From positions 1 to 64,000 of the forward strand of contig NZ_JAXMOH010000012.1 in assembly GCF_034670005.1 (NCBI RefSeq): a stretch of DNA of 64,000 nt, given 5' to 3'. This document shows positions 45,043 to 53,185 of this stretch, piece after piece. This DNA is from Thalassobius sp034670005 (GTDB lineage Bacteria; Pseudomonadota; Alphaproteobacteria; Rhodobacterales; Rhodobacteraceae). A program made the translations under genes and the position numbers. The notes under the pieces are model-generated. The model saw only the letters and a list, made by a program, of their open reading frames with translations. It was not told the DNA's origin and searched no databases. The first letter of the stretch is position 1; every line of letters starts with the position of its first letter.

Positions 45043-45623
45043 GCTGCCCCCTTTGCCGTTTCCAGCCTGAAGCAGCCCAACACCTTGGCCACCGCGCGAT
45101 CGCGGTCGGGCTGATCATGGCCGAGCGTGTGTTTCAGATAGACCCCGTCTATCAGGGCCGCGATACGTTCTGCGGCGTCCTCTGCCCGGTCGCCGATCAG
45201 CGGGCGCAGATTATAGCGCAGGTTCGAACGAAGCCGCCTCTGATAAGCCCGAAGCAGCCGCTGCGCTTCGTCGGACACTTGCGCCAGAACATAGAAATTC
45301 AACCAGGCCGCAACCACCTCGCGGCGGAAATTGGTCGGGCTGAAACTGGCCCTGACAATCGCCTCGACCCGTTCAGCGGGTCCGTTGGCCATTGCCAGAG
45401 CGCCACGCGCCTCGGCAGCATAGAGCGTCAGAGTGTGGCGCATCGCGGCCAGGAATATCTGTTCCTTGCCGCCGAAATAGTGATGCGCCAACGCGCTGGA
45501 CATGCCCGCACGCTTGGCGATCTGGCTGACGGTGACGTCCAATGTACCGGTTTCACCGATCTCCGCGATTGTCGCTTTTACAAGCGCGGCACGGCGTATA
45601 GGCTCCATTCCAACCTTGGGCAT
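45039..45623 (-). CDS. betI: TetR-family repressor BetI
   Basis: 194 residues, TetR type with the helix-turn-helix VSQIAKRAGMSSALAHHYFG near 32-51. BetI represses bet genes and is released by choline. AAGGAG is well spaced before the ATG at 45623. It is divergent from choX; the shared 73-bp gap carries two palindromes. Confidence 0.93.
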   Translation of the reverse strand: MPKVGMEPIRRAALVKATIAEIGETGTLDVTVSQIAKRAGMSSALAHHYFGGKEQIFLAAMRHTLTLYAAEARGALAMANGPAERVEAIVRASFSPTNFRREVVAAWLNFYVLAQVSDEAQRLLRAYQRRLRSNLRYNLRPLIGDRAEDAAERIAALIDGVYLKHTLGHDQPDRDRAVAKVLGCFRLETAKGAA

Positions 45624-45636
45624 GACTAAACTCCTT

Positions 45637-45648
45637 GCCTTATAAGGC
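45637..45648. promoter_or_regulatory. Palindrome GCCTTATAAGGC between betI and choX
   Basis: Perfect 12-bp palindrome, 14 bases upstream of betI. It could be a regulator site or overlap a -10 region (TATAAG). Confidence 0.5.
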
Positions 45649-45661
45649 TAGTTGTATTTTT

Positions 45662-45675
45662 ATTGACTCGTCAAT
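45662..45675. promoter_or_regulatory. Candidate BetI operator
   Basis: ATTGAC-TC-GTCAAT inverted repeat, 22 bases before the choX start codon and 39 bases before betI. TetR-type palindromes of this kind, with ATTGA/TCAAT arms, are described for BetI. One site could control both divergent transcripts. Confidence 0.6.
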
Positions 45676-45696
45676 CAAGAAAAAAGGGAGGTCTCA

Positions 45697-46620
45697 ATGA
45701 CCGTTAAATCATCGCTCTCTATCCTGGCCCTGCTTGCCGCGACCCCTGCCCTTGCCGATTGCGGCGAGGTCGTCTTCTCGGATGTCGGCTGGACCGACAT
45801 CACGGCCACCACCGCAGCCGCGTCTGTTGTTCTCGAAGCTCTGGGCTATGACACCGATATCAAGGTGCTGTCGGTGCCAGTGACCTATACCTCGCTCGCC
45901 GGTGGCGATGTGGACATCTTCCTTGGCAACTGGATGCCGACGATGGAGGCCGACATCGCGCCATACCGCGACGCTGGCACCGTCGACACTGTGCGCGCCA
46001 ATTTGGAAGGGGCGAAATACACTCTGGCCGTGAACAAGGTTGCCGCCGATCTGGGGATCAAGGATTTCGCAGATATCGCAGCCCAGAAAGACGCGCTGGA
46101 AGGCAAGATTTATGGCATCGAGCCGGGCAATGACGGCAACCGCCTGATCATGGACATGATCGGCGACAACGCCTTTGGCCTCGATGGGTTCGAAGTGGTC
46201 GAAAGCTCCGAACAGGGGATGCTGGCACAGGTGGCGCGCGCCGACCGCAAAGGTGAACCGGTGGTATTCCTGGGCTGGGAACCACATCCGATGAACGCCA
46301 ATTTCGACATGTCCTACCTGACCGGCGGTGACGATTGGTTTGGCCCCAACCTTGGTGGCGCGACCGTTTATACCAACACCCGTGCAGGCTATGTCAGCGA
46401 ATGCCCCAATGTCGGCAAGCTGCTGACCAACATGAACTTTTCTCTGGCCATGGAAAACGAAATCATGGGCGCGATCCTGAACGACGGCACTGATCCCGCC
46501 GACGCGGCCTCCGCTTGGCTGAAGGCGAACCCGGCGCCGCTGGAAGGCTGGCTCGATGGTGTGACCACCCAAGATGGTGGCGACGGTATGGCCGCCGTCA
46601 AAACTGCGCTGGGGTTGTAA
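45697..46620 (+). CDS. choX: Choline ABC transporter substrate-binding protein
   Basis: 307 residues. A signal peptide (to about ALA20) is followed by an OpuAC-type binding protein (DVGWTDITATTAAASVVLEA, then FLGNWMPTMEADIAPY). It captures choline in the periplasm; tryptophans such as those in GWT and GNWMP supply the aromatic cation box. GGGAGG precedes the ATG. It leads choX-choW-choV, divergent from betI. Confidence 0.94.
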   Translation: MTVKSSLSILALLAATPALADCGEVVFSDVGWTDITATTAAASVVLEALGYDTDIKVLSVPVTYTSLAGGDVDIFLGNWMPTMEADIAPYRDAGTVDTVRANLEGAKYTLAVNKVAADLGIKDFADIAAQKDALEGKIYGIEPGNDGNRLIMDMIGDNAFGLDGFEVVESSEQGMLAQVARADRKGEPVVFLGWEPHPMNANFDMSYLTGGDDWFGPNLGGATVYTNTRAGYVSECPNVGKLLTNMNFSLAMENEIMGAILNDGTDPADAASAWLKANPAPLEGWLDGVTTQDGGDGMAAVKTALGL

Positions 46621-46639
46621 AAGCCCGTTCTCCACACCC

Positions 46640-46664
46640 CCCTTCCCCCGCAGCGGGGGGAGGG
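46640..46664 (+). terminator. Strong intercistronic hairpin between choX and choW
   Basis: CCCTTCCCCC-GCAGC-GGGGGGAGGG forms a ten-pair stem with a five-base loop, 19 bases past choX, without a U tract. In binding-protein operons such structures often protect the upstream mRNA or attenuate downstream transcription, so choX would be made in excess. Confidence 0.65.
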
Positions 46665-46750
46665 CGGAAGGAAGCCGATGCGCAATGTCAGGGCAAAACC
46701 CTGCCACTTGAATGGCGCATTGCCCTCTACCGAATTTCTAAGCAGGCAGG

Positions 46751-47590
46751 ATGCGAATGGACTGGATCACAGAGACGAAAATCCCCGTCGGCAAATGGGC
46801 TGCCGCCGTCTTCGACTGGCTGCAAGAGAATTTTGTCGTCTTTTTCGACGCACTGTCCGAAGCGCTTGAAGCCCTGATCAACGCGATCCTCTGGGTGCTG
46901 CAAGGCCCCAACCCGCTGATCGTCATCGCGGTTTTCGCCGGACTGACCTACGTCCTCCACCGCAACTGGAAAACGGCGCTGCTGGTGGCGCTGGGGTTCC
47001 TGTTCATCCTCAATCAGGATTACTGGGAAGAGACCACGGAATCCCTGACCTTGGTGTTGTCGGCCTGTGTCGTCTGCATGGGGGTGGGGGTGCCCATTGG
47101 CATCGCCACCGCGCACCGTCCGCGGCTTTATGCCGGAATGCGGCCTGTTCTGGACCTGATGCAGACCCTGCCCACCTTTGTCTACCTGATCCCGGCCATC
47201 GTGTTTTTCGGCATTGGCATGGTGCCGGGGCTGATCGCCACGGTGATTTTTGTGCTTCCCGCGCCGATCCGGTTGACCCATTTGGGGGTGACATCGACTC
47301 CGCAAGCTTTGCTGGAAGCCGCGCAGGCCTTTGGCGCGACGCCGCATCAGACACTGATCAAAGTCGAACTTCCCTATGCGCTGCCACAGATCATGACCGG
47401 GCTGAACCAGACCATCATGCTATCACTGTCGATGGTGGTGATCGCGGCGCTGGTCGGCGCCGATGGGCTGGGCGTGCCGGTGGTTCGGGCGCTTAATCAG
47501 GTCAATACCGCGCTTGGGTTCGAATCCGGCTTTGTCATCGTTGTTCTGGCCATTCTTCTGGACCGTATGCTGAGGGTAGATCGCAAATGA
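46751..47590 (+). CDS. choW: Choline ABC transporter permease
   Basis: 279 residues with about six membrane segments and the ABC permease EAA loop (LLEAAQAFGATPHQTLIKVE). OpuAB/ProW-like. ATG 46751 is followed by a second in-frame ATG at 46757. The 3' end overlaps choV by four bases. Confidence 0.93.
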   Translation: MRMDWITETKIPVGKWAAAVFDWLQENFVVFFDALSEALEALINAILWVLQGPNPLIVIAVFAGLTYVLHRNWKTALLVALGFLFILNQDYWEETTESLTLVLSACVVCMGVGVPIGIATAHRPRLYAGMRPVLDLMQTLPTFVYLIPAIVFFGIGMVPGLIATVIFVLPAPIRLTHLGVTSTPQALLEAAQAFGATPHQTLIKVELPYALPQIMTGLNQTIMLSLSMVVIAALVGADGLGVPVVRALNQVNTALGFESGFVIVVLAILLDRMLRVDRK

Positions 47591-48609
47591 CCACCGCTGT
47601 TACTTTCAACAACGTTTCCATCGTCTTTGGTGAACACCCCGACAAGGCACTGCCCTTGATGGACGAAGGTCAAAGCCGGTCCGAGATTCAGGAACAGACC
47701 AGTCAGATTCTGGGCGTTCATAACTGTTCGATCGAGGTTGAAACCGGTGAAATCCTTGTCCTCATGGGATTGTCGGGGTCGGGCAAATCCACCCTGCTGC
47801 GCGCGGTCAACGGGCTGAACCCGGTGGCGCGGGGCAATGTCGAGGTCGCCACAGAAACCGGTATGGAGGACGTCACCCATGCCGATGCCAAAACCCTGCG
47901 CCGGATCAGGCAGAAATCGGTTGCCATGGTGTTTCAGCAATTCGGCCTGCTGCCGTGGCGGACGGTGCGCGAAAATGTCTGGTTGGGTCTGGAACTGGCA
48001 GGCATGTCCAAGCCGGACCGCGCCGCCAAGACCGCTGAGCAGCTGGAACTGGTGGGGCTGTCGGACTGGGCCGACCGCAAGGTGTCCGACCTTTCGGGCG
48101 GGATGCAGCAACGGGTGGGATTGGCCCGCGCTTTTGCCACCGACGCCCCGATCCTGCTGATGGACGAACCGTTTTCCGCGCTTGATCCGCTGATCCGTAC
48201 CCGGTTGCAGGATGAATTGCTGGACCTGCAAAAGAAACTGAACCGCACCATTATTTTCGTCAGCCACGATCTGGACGAAGCGTTCAAGATCGGCAACCGC
48301 ATCGCCATCATGGAAGGCGGCCGGATCGTGCAATGCGGCACACCGCAGGAAATCTTTACCGCGCCGGCCACCGATTATGTGGCCGAATTCGTCGCCTATA
48401 TGAACCCTTTGGGTGTGCTGTGCGCCCGCGACGTGATGGAACCGGCCAGTGGCACCCATGCGGTGCATGTCGCCCCGGACACCAGTATCCGCGATGTGAT
48501 GGAAAAGGTCCGTCATGGCCCGGTGGGCGTACGGGAATCGGGCCAGGTGATCGGCCAGATTACCCCGGAGACCGTTTTGGAAAATTTGCTCGACCCGCGC
48601 GGCAGCTAA
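47587..48609 (+). CDS. choV: Choline ABC transporter ATP-binding protein
   Basis: 340 residues. Walker A GLSGSGKST at 61-69, ABC signature LSGGMQQRVGLARAF, Walker B ILLMDEPFSALD, and a C-terminal CBS-like region seen in glycine betaine/choline importers (RDVMEPASGTHAVHV). It powers choline uptake with ChoX and ChoW. Start overlaps choW (ATGA). Confidence 0.95.
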   Translation: MTTAVTFNNVSIVFGEHPDKALPLMDEGQSRSEIQEQTSQILGVHNCSIEVETGEILVLMGLSGSGKSTLLRAVNGLNPVARGNVEVATETGMEDVTHADAKTLRRIRQKSVAMVFQQFGLLPWRTVRENVWLGLELAGMSKPDRAAKTAEQLELVGLSDWADRKVSDLSGGMQQRVGLARAFATDAPILLMDEPFSALDPLIRTRLQDELLDLQKKLNRTIIFVSHDLDEAFKIGNRIAIMEGGRIVQCGTPQEIFTAPATDYVAEFVAYMNPLGVLCARDVMEPASGTHAVHVAPDTSIRDVMEKVRHGPVGVRESGQVIGQITPETVLENLLDPRGS

Positions 48610-48639
48610 GGGAATTCCGCGCGGTCGAGCCCAATTTTT
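48589..48639 (+). terminator. Rho-independent terminator of choXWV
   Basis: CTCGACCCGCGCGG / CCGCGCGGTCGAG forms a 13-pair stem with one bulged C, followed by CCCAATTTTT. The stem begins inside the choV coding region and contains the stop codon in its loop. Confidence 0.8.
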
Positions 48640-48646
48640 CCATGAA

Positions 48647-49666
48647 TCATGGGCGCTGGAAACTCAGCATGTTTCCGCGCCCGAAATAAATCAGATCCAA
48701 CCGCGTCGGCGTGATTGACGCAATGCCATAGCACATCGGATCACGCACCTCGGGATTGGTTTCGATCAAAACCGGGCCGCTGCCCGGCGGGGCGGCATCG
48801 CAGCCGTTGGCGATCTGCAAAAACTGGTTGCTGAGGAAACTGCCGCTGTGAAATTCCCACATTTCCGACCCGTGGACGTCGATCTTGTAGGCGGGATCGC
48901 TGATCGACACCCATTCGCCCTGCATCGCCGCCCGCATATTTGCGAAGGGATCGGCGCCGGGCGCAATTACCGCGCTGTCCAAAATCACATCCATCGTTAT
49001 GTCGCCAAAGGACACGATTTCGCCTGACACATGAAATGCTGCGCCCACTGGCTGATTATACAAACGCTCCAGCAGATGCCGCGGTGTACCGCTGCCGTAA
49101 TAGGCGTAATATTTCCAGCCATTGCCGTGAAAGGCGCAATATTCAGACCCATCATCAACGGTGCAGCCCTGAAAGATCAGCACATCGGAAAACGATTCGA
49201 CATATGTCCCGCGACCATCACCGCTCAGCAGTTCTTCATCGTTTTTCTGGGGAACCGGCGGCGGCGTATCGTCAACCAGGGTCAGCTTGTACTGGGTGGC
49301 GCTTTCGCCGGTGTCGATCTTGCGAAAATCACTGCGGTCATAACCGCGATTGGCGCAATTTTCGTCGCCCGTAATATTGAACACCTGCGGCGTGGTGCAG
49401 AACCAATAGCCTTCGCCCTCGAAAGGCACGTCCGCAGCGGTGGCACGGTAATAGTAATAGCGTTGTTTCAGATCTCCGCTGACCACGGTTCCGCACTTGC
49501 CGTGATCGATATTCCACCATCCGCTCGACACCCAAGCAGCGCCGGATTTGTAACCGACGGCTATGCTGCGGCTGCGCCCGGTTTCGTTGCAGATTTCCAG
49601 CCCGGCCTGCGCCGCGCCCGCAACGCCCAAGCCCAGTGCAACGGTACTCATAAAAAGAACATTCAC
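48647..49666 (-). CDS. Secreted DUF1036 domain protein
   Basis: 339 residues from the GTG at 49666, which has AAGGAG at ideal spacing; ATG 49651 and GTG 49690 are alternatives. A signal peptide ends near GAAQA. A DUF1036 domain follows (LEICNETGRSRSIAVGYKSG, with SSGWWNIDHGKCGTV and TTPQVFNITGDENC). A second C-terminal region of about 170 residues has several cysteines, probably disulfide-bonded. Periplasmic or surface protein of unknown role. It converges with choV. Confidence 0.82.
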   Translation of the reverse strand: MNVLFMSTVALGLGVAGAAQAGLEICNETGRSRSIAVGYKSGAAWVSSGWWNIDHGKCGTVVSGDLKQRYYYYRATAADVPFEGEGYWFCTTPQVFNITGDENCANRGYDRSDFRKIDTGESATQYKLTLVDDTPPPVPQKNDEELLSGDGRGTYVESFSDVLIFQGCTVDDGSEYCAFHGNGWKYYAYYGSGTPRHLLERLYNQPVGAAFHVSGEIVSFGDITMDVILDSAVIAPGADPFANMRAAMQGEWVSISDPAYKIDVHGSEMWEFHSGSFLSNQFLQIANGCDAAPPGSGPVLIETNPEVRDPMCYGIASITPTRLDLIYFGRGNMLSFQRP

Positions 49667-49716
49667 TACAGTCTCCTTGTCCAGTGCCACAGAACGGCCG
49701 GTTCAGAGTAGCCGCA

Positions 49717-50622
49717 TCAGACCTTGGTTGCCAAGGCTGGCGGAGTCAGCATCCGCCGCTTCAGCACCGCTTCGCGCCAGGTGATAAAGGAGACCGACCC
49801 GACGATCACCAGACCGCCGACAATCACCCAGATATCAACGCCTTCGTCGAACACGAAATAGCCCAACAGAACCGCCCAAAGGAGTTGTAGAAAGGACACC
49901 GGCTGGGTTACCGCCACCGGCGCAGCGGCAAAGGCCAGCGTCATCGTATAGTGCCCGGCCGTGGCTGCGGAGGCGACGCAGAACAGGATCAAAAGGGCCT
50001 GCCAGTCCGGCGTGACCCAGTTCATCAGGGCCAGCGGCGCCAGCCCAATCGACACAAAGATCGACAGCATTGCCACGACAACGACCGCGTTCACCTCTTC
50101 AGCAAGTATTTTCGCCAGCAGATAGGAGGCACCGAAAACCAAGGCCGTGAACAGCATCGCCAGATGCCCCAGACCGACTTCGCGAAAACCGGGCCGCAGA
50201 ATGATGATGCCCCCGATCAGCGCCACGATCACCGCCATGATGCGCCGGGCAGCCAGTTTTTCCCCAAGAAAAAACGCCGCCCCCAAAGTGACATAGATAG
50301 GTGACATGTAATTCATCGCCGTAACGTCAGCGATCGGGATCCGCGCCATCGCAAAGAACCACAGCGCCACCCCAATGGAATGCGCAAAGCCACGCGCCGC
50401 AAACAATTTCCATTGTCGCCGGGTCAGCCCCGTCTTCAACAGTGGCCGCAGCATCGGGATAAAGAAGACAAGCCCCATCACATAACGCAAAAATGCGGCT
50501 TCGGGGGCCGGGACACGCGGCCCCAGAAACTTGACCAGAGCAGTCACGCCGACGAACAAGACTCCAGTCACCAGCATCCAGAAGACGCCAACCACCGGCC
50601 GAGAGGTTGTTTCTGTACTCAT
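49717..50622 (-). CDS. EamA/DMT family transporter
   Basis: 301 residues with ten hydrophobic segments in two EamA repeats (FARIPIADVTAMNYMSPIYV; AFAAAPVAVTQPVSFLQLLW). Drug/metabolite transporter type; probably exports a metabolite, substrate unknown. Confidence 0.88.
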   Translation of the reverse strand: MSTETTSRPVVGVFWMLVTGVLFVGVTALVKFLGPRVPAPEAAFLRYVMGLVFFIPMLRPLLKTGLTRRQWKLFAARGFAHSIGVALWFFAMARIPIADVTAMNYMSPIYVTLGAAFFLGEKLAARRIMAVIVALIGGIIILRPGFREVGLGHLAMLFTALVFGASYLLAKILAEEVNAVVVVAMLSIFVSIGLAPLALMNWVTPDWQALLILFCVASAATAGHYTMTLAFAAAPVAVTQPVSFLQLLWAVLLGYFVFDEGVDIWVIVGGLVIVGSVSFITWREAVLKRRMLTPPALATKV

Positions 50623-50670
50623 ACCTGCATAAGTTCACGATCGCAGCCATTGCTGCAAGCACAGATAGGC

Positions 50671-51264
50671 CTAAAAAAGCAACGACGCTGCGACGCCCCA
50701 CATGATTGCCCCCACAATCAGGTCCAAAACCTGCCAGGCACGCGGTTTTGCGAAAAGTGGCGCCAACAGGCGCGCGCCATAGCCCAGGCTGAAGAAAAAC
50801 GACAGGCTCGCCGCCGTTGCGCCAAGCGCAAAAGCCCACCGATTGTCATATTGTGTTGAAACCGACCCCAGCAGCAGCACGGTGTCGAGATAGACATGCG
50901 GATTGGCCCATGTGAATAACAGGCAGGTGATGATCGCCGTCCACAGCGACGGCACTTCCCCCCCATCGCCCTGCAACGTTTCAGCCCCGCGCCAGGCGGC
51001 GACAAAGGCCTTGACCCCATAGAGAAAGAGGAAAGCCGCCCCGCCCCATCGCATCAACGGCTCAAACCACGGCAAGGCACGGGTCACCCCGCCGATACCC
51101 ACAACGCCCGCGATGATCAGGATCGCATCGCTTAGCGCGCAAATCAGCACGATCGGCAACACATGCAGCCGCAGCAGCCCCTGGCGCAGAACAAACGCAT
51201 TCTGCGCCCCGATGGCAACGATCAGCGACAGGCTAAGCCCGAAACCGGCGATCAATGCGTCCAT
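50671..51264 (-). CDS. LysE/ArgO family amino-acid exporter
   Basis: 197 residues, six hydrophobic segments, with the family start GLSLSLIVAIGAQNAFVLRQG and FTWANPHVYLDTVLLLGSV. ArgO exports arginine, LysE lysine. The open frame ends just left of the DnaA-box-rich region. I leave the symbol blank because the substrate cannot be settled here. Confidence 0.87.
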   Translation of the reverse strand: MDALIAGFGLSLSLIVAIGAQNAFVLRQGLLRLHVLPIVLICALSDAILIIAGVVGIGGVTRALPWFEPLMRWGGAAFLFLYGVKAFVAAWRGAETLQGDGGEVPSLWTAIITCLLFTWANPHVYLDTVLLLGSVSTQYDNRWAFALGATAASLSFFFSLGYGARLLAPLFAKPRAWQVLDLIVGAIMWGVAASLLF

Positions 51265-52302
51265 ATCCGTTCCTCTGTTCTGAGAATCCTAGCGCGCGGC
51301 GCGGCGGCGTTTAATGACATTCAGTGCGTTTTGACATGTTTTTCAACCGCTGGATCATGATCTGTTGACTTCCCGCGCCGCTGTGCAGCATCTAAATCGC
51401 TTTGGCCAGACCGGCCTATAACATTCAGACCTATCCACAGGGATACAGCATCGATTTAGGCACCTGAGTACAGGCATTTTATCCACAGGCCAGTATTATC
51501 GTAAATGCTTTTATACAAAAGATAATATTTAGTTATCCATAGGACTAAAAAGCGGATTTTGAGAGGCTGTAGAAAGGGCATATTGGAGTCTATCCAGATC
51601 ATGGTTGTGGATAACATTGTACCGCTCTGTTGTTTGATCAACGGCTTCGAGACACTTCACGGACGCCGACATAGAAAAGTGGACGAGCAGATCGGGACAA
51701 CCATAATTCGCACCGGCTGAAAAAGGCATATCTTGAGCGCAGCACTTGTGTCGCCCTCCGACTACGCCACCTTCAGCCAGCCCATTAAAAACCAATAAGT
51801 TATTGTAATATAATATTAAAATCAAACAATCTACAGACTTATCCACAGACCCATAGCGACTTACGCACAAGTCTGCCGACAGGCCAAAAAAATATCCCGC
51901 ACTTATCCACAGAGCGCTTCGGCGGAAAAATCCTTCACAAACTGTCCACAGGTCGAAGAAACCAGCAAGTCTCCCGGACGCGTGCTGTCTTGTTTGCTTC
52001 GGGAAAGCTGTGAACAATTAGAAGACCATCGGCCCGATCCCACATCCTGCGCCAGCTTGACAACCGCTGTTGATATTTGCCCTCAGCGGCCCGTAAAAAA
52101 TAGGGATAACCTGTAATATCCGTCGAGCAAAAGGCGCCAATTCTGCGCTCAGCCCCCGTAAATGACCGGCAAACGCACAGGGCCTGAACAAAGGAAAAAC
52201 ATCACATAAAGAACATTTTCAAGAAATAATTTGCAGGAAACTCCAAATTCACATTGCATTAGGACAAGCGCACCTGACCTCAAAACAGCTCTGTCGCCCT
52301 GC
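51265..52302. other. Candidate replication origin (DnaA-box cluster and AT-rich region)
   Basis: Gene-free stretch of about 1.0 kb. TTATCCACA occurs perfectly at 51479-51487, 51839-51847 and 51903-51911, and inverted at 51606-51614. One-mismatch boxes are at 51431-51439 and 51533-51541; weaker ones at 51590-51598, 51942-51950 and 52009-52017. A segment at about 51,783-51,831 is nearly all A and T, directly beside the box at 51839, like a DNA unwinding element. Open frames across it have no family resemblance and contain box sequence. This fits a chromosomal oriC; a DnaA-titrating locus is the alternative. dnaA itself is not in the window. Confidence 0.62.
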
Positions 52303-52336
52303 TCAAATGGAAACGGCGCCCCGAGAGGCGCCGGTT
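52303..52336 (-). terminator. Terminator-like hairpin after yebC
   Basis: On the minus strand CGGCGCC-TCTCGG-GGCGCCG is followed by TTTCCATTT, 17 bases past the yebC stop. Confidence 0.6.
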
Positions 52337-52353
52337 TGTCGCTGTGGAAGCTC

Positions 52354-53094
52354 TCAGAGCTGATCCATCACCTCGTCAGAGGCTTCGAAATTGGTTGTCA
52401 CCCGCTGAACGTCATCATCGTCTTCCAGCGCATCCACCAGCTTCATCAGTTTCTGCATGCCTTCAAGGTCCAGCTCGGTCGTGGTGGTGGGTTTCCACAC
52501 CAGCTTGGTCGATTCAGATTCGCCCAGCTCGGCCTCCAGCGCGGACGACACCTCGTTCAGGTCGGTATCGGCGCAGTAAATGATATGGCCATCTTCGCTG
52601 CTTTCCACGTCCTCGGCACCTGCTTCGATCGCAGCCATCATAACGGTGTCGGCATCGCCCACGTCCGCCGGATAGGAAACTTCGCCCTTGCGGTCGAACA
52701 TGAACCCGACCGATCCGGTTTCGCCGAGGTTGCCGCCGTTCTTGGTGAAAGTGGAGCGCACGTTCGACGCGGTGCGGTTGCGGTTGTCGGTCATCGCCTC
52801 GACGATCACCGCCACGCCATTGGGGCCGTAGCCCTCATAGCGGATTTCTTCGTATTCGTCGCCATCGCCCGCCTGCGATTTCTTGATCGCGCGGTCGATC
52901 ACATCCTTCGGAACCGAATTCGACTTGGCTTCTTTCACCGCCAGCCGCAGACGCGGGTTCTTGTCGGGATCGGGGTCGCCCATTTTTGCGGCGACGGTGA
53001 TTTCCTTCGACAGTTTAGAAAACAGCTTGGACCGCGCGGCGTCCTGGCGCCCTTTGCGGTGCTGAATATTCGCCCATTTTGAATGGCCGGCCAT
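52354..53094 (-). CDS. yebC: YebC/PmpR (TACO1) family protein
   Basis: 246 residues with the family start MAGHSKWANIQHRKGRQDAA. Members were described as transcription regulators and, more recently, as translation factors relieving stalling at proline-rich or difficult stretches. GGAGG precedes the ATG at 53094. It flanks the DnaA-box-rich region. Confidence 0.95.
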   Translation of the reverse strand: MAGHSKWANIQHRKGRQDAARSKLFSKLSKEITVAAKMGDPDPDKNPRLRLAVKEAKSNSVPKDVIDRAIKKSQAGDGDEYEEIRYEGYGPNGVAVIVEAMTDNRNRTASNVRSTFTKNGGNLGETGSVGFMFDRKGEVSYPADVGDADTVMMAAIEAGAEDVESSEDGHIIYCADTDLNEVSSALEAELGESESTKLVWKPTTTTELDLEGMQKLMKLVDALEDDDDVQRVTTNFEASDEVMDQL

Positions 53095-53185
53095 GATGCC
53101 TCCGATCAATTTCTCTTGGTTTGAGAGTTCTATAAGTCACGCGGGCGGGGGGCTGCAAGCCTCACCCACACCAAAATCAAGCGGT

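Noticed and set aside
51529..52017. A 162-codon minus frame in the DnaA-box-rich region
   Set aside because: Its composition is unlike the neighbours, it has no family resemblance, and it runs through several DnaA boxes and the AT-rich segment.
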